Below are positions 1 through 6,062 of a stretch of DNA of 12,011 bases, piece after piece (position 1 is the first letter of the stretch; the number at the start of each line of letters is the position of its first letter). The notes under the pieces were generated by a model that worked only from the letters and a program-made list of their open reading frames with translations, was not told the origin of the DNA and did no database searches. The stretch is from contig OMIJ01000111.1 of the NCBI GenBank assembly GCA_900299065.1, positions 1 through 12,011 of the forward strand. The letters run 5' to 3'. The translations under genes and the position numbers were made by a program. The DNA is from Hyphomicrobiales bacterium. Its GTDB lineage: Bacteria > Pseudomonadota > Alphaproteobacteria > Rhizobiales > Beijerinckiaceae.

Positions 1-1
1 A

Positions 2-124
2 CAGGATTCTGCAGGACGCAGCTTCAGTGTCGAGAAACGCGAGCTGAAGGAATGGATCGGCAATCGGGCTGAAGCAGGGCGTCTGCCGCCCAAGGGCTTC
101 CCTCGCAATAATAAGTTTGGTTGA
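2..124 (+). CDS. parC: DNA topoisomerase IV subunit A, C-terminal end (partial)
   Basis: Forty in-frame codons run from the window edge to a TGA at 122-124. The peptide includes a GRSFSVEKREL stretch, then EWIGNRAEAGRLPP and a KGFPRNNKFG tail. I recognise this as the extreme C-terminus of alphaproteobacterial ParC, where a W-I-G-x-R-A-x-A-G-R-L-P-P-K-G-F-P pattern closes the last beta-propeller segment. ParC with ParE decatenates daughter chromosomes and relaxes supercoils; the catalytic tyrosine domain lies outside the window. The downstream neighbour is bpt in convergent orientation, an arrangement I recall from Hyphomicrobiales, which supports the call. Only the tail is visible, so the assignment rests on this short signature and on synteny. 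Confidence 0.8.
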   Translation, partial: QDSAGRSFSVEKRELKEWIGNRAEAGRLPPKGFPRNNKFG

Positions 125-138
125 GACCTAAGCTCAAC

Positions 139-166
139 TCAATCCGGGTGGATGTTTAATCCACCC
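139..166. terminator. Stem-loop at the parC/bpt convergent junction, possible bidirectional terminator
   Basis: An 8-bp perfect inverted repeat, GGGTGGAT (146-153) and ATCCACCC (159-166), closes a 5-base loop between two convergent genes. The bpt stop codon (156-158) lies in the loop and the stem overlaps the last bpt codons. The position suits transcription termination in both directions. However, no long T-run follows on either strand (only TGTT on the plus side), so a classical intrinsic terminator is not demonstrated. Confidence 0.4.
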
Positions 167-902
167 TGTTCCAGCCACCCAGATCAAGCCGCTCTTGCGG
201 GCGAAAACGCGCCTTGTAATCCATCTTCTGTGAGCCCTCGACCCAATAGCCCAGATAGAGATAGGGCAGGCCAATGCGACGTGTGCGCTCAATATGATCA
301 AGGATCATGAAGGTGCCCAATGAGCGCTCGTGTTCCTCAATGTCATAGAAGGAATAGACCATAGACAATCCGTCATGGAGCATGTCTGTCAGCGCCAGTC
401 CAATCAGCGGGCCTGTGCCTTTGCCTGTGATGAAACTATCTGGTCCTCTGCGCCTATATTCGACAATGCGCGTTTGCACATGTGAATCCTCGATCATCAT
501 CGCATAATCGAGCATGCTCATATCGGCCATGCCCCCATCATGATGGCGCGCTTCAAGATAGCTGCGAAACAAGCCATATTGCTCTGAATTGGCATCGGCA
601 GGTTGCATGGAGCCGATCAAATCCTGATTGGCTTCGTATACACGACGCATATTGCGCGAGAGTTTGAATTCATTCACGACCACGCGCACGGACAGGCAGG
701 CGCGGCAATTTTCGCACGCTGGCCGATAGGCAATGGTTTGCGAGCGCCGGAAGCCTGACTCGGTCAAAGTATCATTCAGGCTGAGGGCGCGGCGTCCGAT
801 CAAATGGGTAAAGACCTTGCGTTCCTCCCGCCCGGGCAAATAGGGGCAGGGGGCTGGCGCAGTTAGGTAGAATTGCGGGGCGTCACGCGGTTCTCGGGTC
901 AA
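156..902 (-). CDS. bpt: Aspartate/glutamate leucyltransferase (bacterial leucyl/arginyl-tRNA-protein transferase)
   Basis: The 248-residue product is full length for bacterial Bpt/Ate proteins. Bpt moves leucine from Leu-tRNA to proteins with N-terminal Asp or Glu in the cytoplasm, marking them for ClpS/ClpAP degradation by the N-degron pathway. The N-terminus has FYLTAPAPCPYLPG with Cys19, followed by a Cys63-x2-Cys66-x2-Cys69 cluster in RPACENCRACLSVRV; these conserved cysteines typify the ATE N-terminal domain. The C-terminal acetyltransferase-like half contains the YLGYWVEGSQKMDYKARFRP block near residues 216-235. The start is TTG at 900-902, because a TGA (903-905) lies directly upstream in frame and no ATG is available; the ribosome binding site is weak. 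It is probably co-transcribed with the RDD gene 77 bases upstream. Leucyl versus arginyl specificity is inferred from the bacterial clade. Confidence 0.92.
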   Translation of the reverse strand: MTREPRDAPQFYLTAPAPCPYLPGREERKVFTHLIGRRALSLNDTLTESGFRRSQTIAYRPACENCRACLSVRVVVNEFKLSRNMRRVYEANQDLIGSMQPADANSEQYGLFRSYLEARHHDGGMADMSMLDYAMMIEDSHVQTRIVEYRRRGPDSFITGKGTGPLIGLALTDMLHDGLSMVYSFYDIEEHERSLGTFMILDHIERTRRIGLPYLYLGYWVEGSQKMDYKARFRPQERLDLGGWNRVD

Positions 903-979
903 TCAGGTCTCGCACAGTGCTTATGAGAAGGACTTAGACTGTCAGATGATCATTACCTGACGGTTGCGGAGATTAGAAT

Positions 980-1459
980 TCAGATGGGACGGCGGATAAT
1001 CACAATATTGGTCAGAATATCGTGCAGACATCTTTTACCCCTTGTAAAGAGGCTGACAGCGAGGATCAGCGGCGTCAAAATCCAGCTGATATAATAAAGG
1101 ACGGCGTGGATGGCTGCCAGTAGGAATGGCACAGGCGCGCCATCAATCAGGCGCATTTCCAGATCCATCAGATACATGCCAGGCGTTGCGTGCCGACGTC
1201 CCGCTATGGTCAGGCCATTATAAACCAGTGCCAGCAGGGGATAGAGCACGGGCAGAAACAGCCAGGTCACCCCCAAAGTTGGTATGCCCATGAAGATCAG
1301 CAGAAAACCAAGGGGAAAGCTGATCAGGGTGATGAAAGTGAGATCAATCACAATGGCCAGTATCCGGCGTGTGCGAACGCCCTCAAAGGCCGCATCGGGC
1401 AGCTCGGGCAAGGACTGGAACAGATCTGGGGGCTGATCGCGGCCGGGTTCATAATACAT
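980..1459 (-). CDS. RDD family membrane protein (second of a tandem pair)
   Basis: The 159-residue protein has an RDD-domain architecture. A hydrophilic N-terminal tail of about 30 residues is followed by the R-R-x-L-A-x-x-x-D motif (TRRILAIVIDLTF, about residues 30-42), two adjoining membrane segments (about 40-85), a GRRHATPGMYLMDLEM block (about 87-102) equivalent to the family's G-x-T-x-G-K/M motif, and a C-terminal hydrophobic segment ending in KRCLHDILTNIVII. RDD proteins are small inner-membrane proteins of mostly unknown role; a few are reported to act in ion transport. Translation starts at ATG 1457-1459, preceded by AGGCAG, only 7 bases after the stop of the upstream RDD gene, so coupled translation is likely. 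It shares the membrane pattern and several motifs with that neighbour. A specific function cannot be given. Confidence 0.85.
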   Translation of the reverse strand: MYYEPGRDQPPDLFQSLPELPDAAFEGVRTRRILAIVIDLTFITLISFPLGFLLIFMGIPTLGVTWLFLPVLYPLLALVYNGLTIAGRRHATPGMYLMDLEMRLIDGAPVPFLLAAIHAVLYYISWILTPLILAVSLFTRGKRCLHDILTNIVIIRRPI

Positions 1460-1466
1460 GGTCTGC

Positions 1467-1937
1467 CTAGCTTTCAGGAATCGCCTGAACGGTCAATAGG
1501 ACACCGGCCAACCGATCATGCAGAAAGCGCTTTGAGGGCGATTTCATCCCTAAAATCAGAATGAACGGGGTGAGCAGACTAATACTGAGATAGAAGAACA
1601 GAGCATGAGCTGCACCATTGAGAGCACTGGGCCTCGCGCCATTACTTTGATGCATTTGCACGCCCATGATGAGCATGCCCGGTGTGCCCTGACCATTCCG
1701 CCCTATTGTGAAGGCGTTATAGACTAAAGCGATCAAGGGATAGAGAATGGGAGCAAAGAGGAATGGCCGCCCGCTAGGTGCAAGCCCCAAAATGCCGAGG
1801 ACCAGCATGATCACCACATAGATCATGGTGATGAAAAGCAGATCATCGATAAAAGCGAAGAAGCGTTTGCGACGCAATCCTTCCTGTGTGTCAGGCAGTG
1901 CAGAACTGGCCAGATCGGAGGGCGAGGAATTTGTCAT
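1467..1937 (-). CDS. RDD family membrane protein (first of a tandem pair)
   Basis: The 156-residue protein has the same layout as the next gene. A polar N-terminus precedes RRKRFFAFIDDLLF (about residues 22-35), where the Arg and Asp-Asp positions give the RDD family its name. Two membrane spans follow (about 33-80), then a GRNGQGTPGMLIMGVQM block (about 80-96) and a third span (about 108-132) before KRFLHDRLAGVLL. Both proteins share LYPLIALVYN/LYPLLALVYN, T-P-G-M and the L-H-D motif near the end, so they look like a tandem duplication. The gene ends in TAG (1467-1469), which shows that TAG is used as an ordinary stop in this genome and bears on the potH interruption. It lies about 100 bases downstream of hemB on the same strand. 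Function is unknown. Confidence 0.85.
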   Translation of the reverse strand: MTNSSPSDLASSALPDTQEGLRRKRFFAFIDDLLFITMIYVVIMLVLGILGLAPSGRPFLFAPILYPLIALVYNAFTIGRNGQGTPGMLIMGVQMHQSNGARPSALNGAAHALFFYLSISLLTPFILILGMKSPSKRFLHDRLAGVLLTVQAIPES

Positions 1938-2039
1938 CAGGTCGCGTCCGGCGCAGCCATAGAGCCATTAGATTGACAGAATAAGCTGGATCTTATCGCA
2001 CAAGATCCTCTCCAAACTCTTCACAAAGATGAAAAGCTA

Positions 2040-3047
2040 TCATAGGCCCTGAGCCATTTTCTCGGCAATTCTGGGGGCGAAATAGGTGAGCACGCCATCG
2101 CAGCCCGCCCGCTTGAAGGCCATAATGCTTTCAACCATGGCCTTGTCACCATCAATCCAGCCATTTTGCGCGGCGGCCATGATCATCGCATATTCACCCG
2201 AGACCTGATAGGCGAAGGTGGGTGCGCCAAATTCTTCCTTCACGCGGCGGCAAATATCCAGATAGGGCATGCCGGGTTTGACCATGACCATATCGGCGCC
2301 CTGTTCCAGATCGAGGGCCACTTCACGCAAGGCCTCATCAGAATTGGCCGGGTCCATTTGATAAGTGCGCTTGTCGCCTTTGAGAAAGCCGCCAGAGCCG
2401 ACTGCATCCCGAAATGGGCCATAAAAGGCCGAGGCATATTTGGCGGCATAGGCCATGATTTGCACATGCTCAAAGGCTTCTGCATCCAGAGCCGCGCGGA
2501 TCGCGCCGATGCGTCCATCCATCATGTCGGAAGGCGCAATAATATCGCAGCCCGCGCGCGCCTGATTGAGCGATTGTTCGACAAGCGCTGCAACCGTCTC
2601 ATCATTGACGATCTCATCACCGCGCAACAGACCATCATGGCCATGGCTGGTGTAAGGATCGAGCGCGACATCACACATTACGCCAATGTCGGGCACATTG
2701 GCTTTAAGTGCGCGCACGGTGCGGCAGACCAGATTATCAGGATTGAAAGCCTCACTGCCTGTTTCATTGCGCAGGCTTTTATCTGTGTTGGGAAATAAAG
2801 CGAGTGCCGGAATACGCAGCTTTGCGGCCTGTTCCGCGGCTTTGACGGCAAGGTCAATCGAGAGGCGCTCCACGCCCGGCATGGAGGCTACAGGCTCGCG
2901 ACGATTATTGCCTTCAATGATGAAGATCGGCCAGATCAGATCATTGGCGCTGATTTCATGTTCGCGCACCAAGCGACGCGACCAATCGGTGCGCCGATTG
3001 CGCCTTGGCCGCAGCGGCAGATCGAGATGGGGAGGCTTGTGCGCCAT
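2040..3047 (-). CDS. hemB: Delta-aminolevulinic acid dehydratase (porphobilinogen synthase)
   Basis: HemB condenses two molecules of 5-aminolevulinate into porphobilinogen, the second step of tetrapyrrole synthesis, in the cytoplasm. Numbered from Met at 3045-3047 the protein has 335 residues, normal for the family. The Schiff-base lysines are visible as Lys203 in AYAAKYASAFYGPFRDA and Lys257 in MVMVKPGMPYLDI. The metal region reads DVALDPYTSHGHDG (about 126-139), with Ala/Asp where zinc enzymes have three cysteines, so this is the magnesium-type enzyme common in alphaproteobacteria. An upstream in-frame ATG at 3063-3065 would add six residues, but the internal ATG has GGAG five bases before it and is preferred. 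The two RDD genes and bpt follow on the same strand, and hemA lies about 1.4 kb away. Confidence 0.96.
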   Translation of the reverse strand: MAHKPPHLDLPLRPRRNRRTDWSRRLVREHEISANDLIWPIFIIEGNNRREPVASMPGVERLSIDLAVKAAEQAAKLRIPALALFPNTDKSLRNETGSEAFNPDNLVCRTVRALKANVPDIGVMCDVALDPYTSHGHDGLLRGDEIVNDETVAALVEQSLNQARAGCDIIAPSDMMDGRIGAIRAALDAEAFEHVQIMAYAAKYASAFYGPFRDAVGSGGFLKGDKRTYQMDPANSDEALREVALDLEQGADMVMVKPGMPYLDICRRVKEEFGAPTFAYQVSGEYAMIMAAAQNGWIDGDKAMVESIMAFKRAGCDGVLTYFAPRIAEKMAQGL

Positions 3048-3173
3048 ATGGGCTCCAATGGGCATTATCGTCTATCTGCACCCATTTAGCATGGCCTGTC
3101 CGCGGTCCAAAGGGCAATTGGGCGGCAGGGGTCGAAATTTCCCGGCGCCAATGGTAATCATGCGCAATGATCA
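3048..3173. other. Divergent intergenic region between hemB and the TIGR02444-type gene
   Basis: About 120 bases separate the divergent starts, so promoters for hemB (minus) and for the plus-strand gene should lie here or just outside. I looked for paired -35/-10 elements, FNR-type TTGAT-N4-ATCAA boxes and Irr-type palindromes on both strands and found nothing convincing. The SD-like GGAG for the preferred hemB start lies at its edge. Confidence 0.35.
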
Positions 3174-3695
3174 ATGTGTGAGCGCATGGCCCCAGCTTCC
3201 CCCTTCTGGACATTTTCTCTTCAGATCTACGGCCGTCCCGGCGTGCCAGCGGCCTGTGTGCGCTTGCAGGATCAGTGCGGGGTGGATGTGAATATTTTGC
3301 TGTTCTGTCTGTTTCTGGCCCGCAATGGCCGGGCTTTGATGCAGGAGGATGTGCAAGTCATGGATTCGCAAATGCGAGATTGGCGGCTCAATGGTGTCAT
3401 CAAATTGCGTGAGGCGCGCCGATTTCTCAAAGAGCCGCCAGAGGCTTTTAAAGGGCTTGATGTGCATGCATTCAGAGAGCGCGTCAAAGCGATAGAGCTT
3501 GAGGCGGAACGTCTGCAGCAGGAGGGCTTATTTGCACTTCGCCCCCTCAATGACTGGGGCAAAGCTTGCCCTTATTCGTCGCAACTTGCTTTGGATGATA
3601 TGAGCGCTTATGCCAAATGTCTGGGTGTGAATTTTCCCGCTCCTGATGTCGAGCCGCTTGTGGGCGCGCTCGACAATAATGATCAGCAAACTTGA
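3174..3695 (+). CDS. TIGR02444 (DUF2390) family protein of unknown function
   Basis: The product has 173 residues from ATG 3174, or 169 from the second ATG at 3186, which removes MCER and leaves the family-like start MAPASPFWTFSLQIYG. Neither start has a clear ribosome binding site. The pattern F-W-x-F-S-x-x-x-Y-x-x-P-G-V-x-x-A-C-x-x-L-Q-D, then G-V-D-V-N-x-L-L-F-C-L-F-L-A, matches what I know of the TIGR02444/DUF2390 family. The middle is charged and helical (about residues 75-125: ARRFLKEPPEAF to IELEAERLQ). No signal peptide, catalytic motif or cofactor site is apparent, so it is probably cytosolic. It lies 54 bases before ubiX on the same strand, suggesting co-transcription, but no functional link is established. 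Confidence 0.8.
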   Translation: MCERMAPASPFWTFSLQIYGRPGVPAACVRLQDQCGVDVNILLFCLFLARNGRALMQEDVQVMDSQMRDWRLNGVIKLREARRFLKEPPEAFKGLDVHAFRERVKAIELEAERLQQEGLFALRPLNDWGKACPYSSQLALDDMSAYAKCLGVNFPAPDVEPLVGALDNNDQQT

Positions 3696-3739
3696 CCTTG
3701 CGGTACAATCTGTTTCAGATCAGCTTTCAAACCCAAGTT

Positions 3740-3743
3740 AGGA
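3740..3743 (+). promoter_or_regulatory. Ribosome binding site deciding the TTG start of ubiX
   Basis: AGGA at 3740-3743 ends six bases before TTG 3750-3752. The next in-frame ATG falls inside the conserved Rossmann region, after the GISGASG loop. The TTG is therefore the most likely start even though it is not ATG. Confidence 0.6.
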
Positions 3744-3749
3744 CAATTT

Positions 3750-4379
3750 TTGAGCGCACAATCTTCAGATCACCTTGCTTCAAGCAAAAGTGCTTCCAGC
3801 CTTATCGTTGGCATTAGCGGTGCCTCCGGCATTGTCTATGGCATTCGCATGCTCGAAGTGTTGCGCGCTTCAGGCATTCAAACCCATTTGGTGATGACGA
3901 AAGCCGCTGAAATGACACTGGGCTATGAGAGCGATCTCAAGGCCAAAGATGTACGAGATCTGGCTGATTTTTATCATCCCATTGGTGATATTGGTGCGTC
4001 GATTTCGTCCGGCTCGTTTCGCACTATGGGCATGGCTATCATGCCTTGTTCGATCCGCACCATGAGTGAGATTGCTACAGGTGTTACAAGCTCCTTGATG
4101 AGCAGAGCAGCCGATGTGGTGCTTAAGGAGCGTCGCCGGCTTGTGCTGGGGGTGCGTGAGACGCCGCTGCATTCAGGCCATTTGCGCACTTTGCTCAGCC
4201 TCTCCGATATGGGCGCGATTGTTGCGCCACTCGTGCCAGCCTTTTACAATAGGCCGCAATCGATTGATGACATCGTCAATCATTCGGTCGGGCGTGTGCT
4301 TGATCTGTTTGATATTGACTCAGGCGTGGTCAAGCGCTGGAAGACTGGCGAGACGAGCTCGCCACAGTCTCAGGAATGA
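3750..4379 (+). CDS. ubiX: UbiX-type flavin prenyltransferase
   Basis: UbiX joins a dimethylallyl group to reduced FMN to make prenylated FMN, the cofactor of UbiD-type decarboxylases used in ubiquinone synthesis and aromatic acid metabolism. The 209-residue product matches the family from about residue 18: flavin-binding loop GISGASGIVYG (21-31), DIGASISSGSF (80-90), MPCSIRTMSEIATGVTSSL (98-116), the RAADVVLKERR block with Lys126 (119-129), VRETPLHSGHLR with Arg136/Glu137 (135-146), and PAFYNRPQSIDDIV with Tyr166 (163-176). The first 17 residues form a non-conserved tail. The sequence resembles E. coli UbiX more than its paralogue Pad1. No ubiD is in the window, so the partner must lie elsewhere. 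The gene converges on hemA, with 33 bases between their stops. Confidence 0.93.
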   Translation: MSAQSSDHLASSKSASSLIVGISGASGIVYGIRMLEVLRASGIQTHLVMTKAAEMTLGYESDLKAKDVRDLADFYHPIGDIGASISSGSFRTMGMAIMPCSIRTMSEIATGVTSSLMSRAADVVLKERRRLVLGVRETPLHSGHLRTLLSLSDMGAIVAPLVPAFYNRPQSIDDIVNHSVGRVLDLFDIDSGVVKRWKTGETSSPQSQE

Positions 4380-4393
4380 ACACTCAGGAATGA
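4369..4393 (+). repeat. Short tandem repeat over the ubiX stop codon
   Basis: The 11-mer CTCAGGAATGA occurs at 4369-4379 and again at 4383-4393, a period of 14 bases. The first copy supplies the last ubiX codons and its TGA stop; the second lies just beyond. It looks like a small slippage duplication at the gene end, with no visible coding effect. Confidence 0.6.
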
Positions 4394-4418
4394 GCGATAA
4401 TTTTTTGCCCGCTCATTC
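4388..4418. terminator. Stem-loop between the convergent ubiX and hemA ends
   Basis: A 9-bp perfect inverted repeat, GAATGAGCG (4388-4396) and CGCTCATTC (4410-4418), encloses a 13-base loop that contains TTTTTT. The right arm overlaps the hemA stop codon (4413-4415), and the left arm uses the second copy of the short repeat. The location suits termination of two converging transcripts. However, the T-run is in the loop and does not follow the stem, so this is not a standard intrinsic terminator on either strand. Confidence 0.35.
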
Positions 4419-5732
4419 AGCGGCGCGCTTCATATCCACATAGCTGCAGCGTGGATCAGCTGCATTTGCTGACTCGCTCTGTCCCTCGCGCTTGGGCAGG
4501 GGATGAATATTGGTCTCAACGAATTTGAGGCCCAAAGTTTTCCAGACATCAACCATGGCTTCGACGAGTTCAGCCACATGTTCTGGCGTATGGCGTGGCG
4601 TGGGTGTGATGCGCAGACGCTCAGTTCCCATTGCAACAGTTGGATAATTGATCGGTTGAATGTAAATGCCGTGGCGCTCGAGCAAGAGATCGCTGGCAGC
4701 TTTGCATTGCTCGGCATCTCCCACCATGACTGGGACGATATGCGATTGATTGTCCATTACAGGCATGCCAGCGGCTCTGAGGGCGTGTTTGGTCAGGGCG
4801 GCCATTTTCTGATGCTGTTCGCGCTCAGATGAAGATGTTTTGAGGTGACGCACAGCGGAGGCTGCACCAGCGGCCACTGTCGGGGGCAAAGCGGTGGTGA
4901 AGATGAAAGAGGGCGCATAGCTGCGTACAGCGTCAATGATATTGGCATCGGCAGCAATATAGCCACCCAAAGTGCCAAAGCCTTTGGCTAGGGTGCCTTC
5001 AATGACGTCAATATCAGCCATGACGCCTTCGCGCTCACAAATGCCGCCACCACGTGCGCCATACATGCCAACCGCATGCACTTCATCCACATAGGTCATG
5101 GCATTATAGGCCTTGGCGAGAGCGACAATCTCGCGCACAGGCGCAATGTCGCCATCCATGGAATACAGGCTCTCGAAAACAATCAGCTTGGCACGATCAG
5201 GGCCAGCGGCTTTCAGTAATTCTTCCAAATGGGCCATGTCATTATGACGCCAGATCTGACGTTCTGCACCCGAGCGGCGCACGCCCTCGATCATCGAATT
5301 ATGATTCAAAGCATCGGACAGGATCAGGCAATTTGGCAGAAGGCTGGCAATGGTCGAAATGCCGGCAAGATTGGAGATCCAACCCGAAGTGAAGGCAAGC
5401 GCCGCAGGCTTGCCGTGTAGATCGGCAAGTTCATGTTCAAGTGCGACGATGGGGTGATGCGTGCCAGAAATATTGCGTGTGCCGCCTGCGCCAGCGCCAT
5501 GGCGATGAGCGGCCTGGCTCACAGCCTCGATGACATCTGGATGGCCACCCATTGTGAGATAATCATTCGAACACCAGATGATGACTTCGCGGGTGAGGTT
5601 GGCATCACTGGTTGGACGCCAAAGGGCGAGAGGGAAGCGCAGCGCATCGCGCTCCAAATCCGCAAATACACGGTAACGCCGTTCCGCCTTCAGACGAGCA
5701 ATCGCCTGATCGAAGTGGCTCCGGTAATCCAT
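4413..5732 (-). CDS. hemA: 5-aminolevulinate synthase
   Basis: This PLP enzyme condenses glycine with succinyl-CoA to give 5-aminolevulinate, the first and controlling step of the C4 heme pathway found in alphaproteobacteria and mitochondria. Numbered from the chosen start there are 439 residues, slightly above the family's usual 400-410 because of a C-terminal tail. Landmarks are the N-terminal MDYRSHFDQAIARLKAERRY; WCSNDYLTMG (53-62); GAGAGGTRNISGTHH (79-93); FTSGWISNL (114-122); YVDEVHAVGMYG (214-225) with the PLP-contacting Asp and His; and EGTLAKGFGTLGG with Lys250 as Schiff-base lysine. ATG 5730-5732 is preferred because GGAAGGA lies six bases upstream and homologues begin MDY; ATG 5745-5747 is a possible alternative. 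Its upstream region carries an FNR-type box. HemB, the next enzyme, is about 1.4 kb away. Confidence 0.96.
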   Translation of the reverse strand: MDYRSHFDQAIARLKAERRYRVFADLERDALRFPLALWRPTSDANLTREVIIWCSNDYLTMGGHPDVIEAVSQAAHRHGAGAGGTRNISGTHHPIVALEHELADLHGKPAALAFTSGWISNLAGISTIASLLPNCLILSDALNHNSMIEGVRRSGAERQIWRHNDMAHLEELLKAAGPDRAKLIVFESLYSMDGDIAPVREIVALAKAYNAMTYVDEVHAVGMYGARGGGICEREGVMADIDVIEGTLAKGFGTLGGYIAADANIIDAVRSYAPSFIFTTALPPTVAAGAASAVRHLKTSSSEREQHQKMAALTKHALRAAGMPVMDNQSHIVPVMVGDAEQCKAASDLLLERHGIYIQPINYPTVAMGTERLRITPTPRHTPEHVAELVEAMVDVWKTLGLKFVETNIHPLPKREGQSESANAADPRCSYVDMKRAAE

Positions 5733-5872
5733 ACCCAATCCTTCCATCACCACCCTTAAGGTGGAACGAACATGCAAACATCCAGCAGGGACTATAACAT
5801 CCACAGCTGATCAGGATCTTACTTTACCCGAAGCCGGTTTGGTGGCGCAAGGCGGGCGAGCAAGCATCATCC

Positions 5873-5878
5873 ACTATA
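5873..5878 (-). promoter_or_regulatory. Candidate -10 element of the hemA promoter
   Basis: The minus strand reads TATAGT, five of six bases matching TATAAT, with a predicted start near 5866. The -35 position (AAGGCG) is a poor sigma-70 match, but 21 bases upstream ends a near-perfect FNR-type box. This is the geometry of activator-dependent class II promoters, where the activator replaces a good -35. The identification is from sequence only. Confidence 0.5.
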
Positions 5879-5899
5879 GGGGCGGGGCAAATCGTCGCC

Positions 5900-5913
5900 T
5901 TGACCTTGATCAA
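5900..5913 (-). promoter_or_regulatory. FNR/FixK-type operator upstream of hemA
   Basis: The plus strand reads TTGACCTTGATCAA, that is TTGAC-N4-ATCAA, which matches nine of ten defined positions of the FNR/FixK consensus TTGAT-N4-ATCAA. Its centre (5906.5) lies about 41 bases upstream of the start predicted from the TATAGT element, the usual place for class II activation by FNR-family proteins. Anaerobic or low-oxygen control of hemA by FnrL is established in Rhodobacter. The regulator is not in this window; FnrL, FixK or a Dnr-type protein could bind. Confidence 0.6.
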
Positions 5914-5923
5914 TCTGAACAAG

Positions 5924-5950
5924 TTGAGGGCTTGTCAAAAAATATATAAT
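5924..5950 (+). promoter_or_regulatory. Possible plus-strand promoter for the aldose epimerase gene
   Basis: A perfect TATAAT (5945-5950) sits in AT-rich DNA. TTGAGG (5924-5929) precedes it by 15 bases and matches four of six -35 positions, with slightly short spacing. The predicted start would leave a leader of roughly 105 bases. AT-rich DNA yields such matches by chance, so this is tentative. Confidence 0.3.
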
Positions 5951-6062
5951 TATCAATTACTTATAAACCTCATATTGTCTTAGCTCGACCGTTTCAGTCC
6001 TTGTTCTTCCGGTTTTGACAATTCATCTGTCCTTTGCCACCAGTTTTCGAGGGGCGTGGCAG

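Larger units (their letters stand above)
5733..6062. other. 330-base divergent regulatory region between hemA and the aldose epimerase gene
   Basis: No supported gene lies here. The part nearer hemA holds a TATAGT -10 candidate (5873-5878, minus), an FNR-type palindrome (5900-5913) and a consensus TTGACA on the minus strand (5933-5938). The stretch 5937-5985 is strikingly AT-rich and has TATAAT on the plus strand (5945-5950) and TATAAA (5962-5967). A plus-strand TTGACA at 6015-6020 has no good -10 at normal spacing. A second minus-strand TATAGT (5791-5796) lies nearer hemA without a clear -35. The leader from the predicted hemA start site would be about 135 bases. Confidence 0.6.

Noticed and set aside
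939..963. Stem-loop between the first-listed RDD gene and bpt (GTCAG/CTGAC arms)
   Set aside because: The stem is short, includes a wobble pair and an 11-base loop, and no T-run follows on the minus strand; it lies inside a probable operon.
2166..2798. A 210-codon plus-strand open frame opposite hemB
   Set aside because: It lies antisense to a certain enzyme gene, its translation shows no family motif, and it is explained by hemB codon bias.
2686..3291. A 201-codon plus-strand open frame across the hemB 5' end
   Set aside because: It overlaps hemB antisense and the start of the TIGR02444-type gene in another frame; the arginine- and serine-rich translation resembles a shadow frame.
5924..5938. 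A second FNR-type box, TTGAG-N5-GTCAA, next to the first
   Set aside because: The spacer is five bases instead of four and both half-sites deviate, so the match is not better than chance in AT-rich DNA.
5910..5938. Sigma-70 promoter for hemA using TTGACA (5933-5938, minus)
   Set aside because: The -35 is perfect, but the hexamer 17 bases downstream (GATTGA) matches only two of six -10 bases, so it is not called as a promoter.
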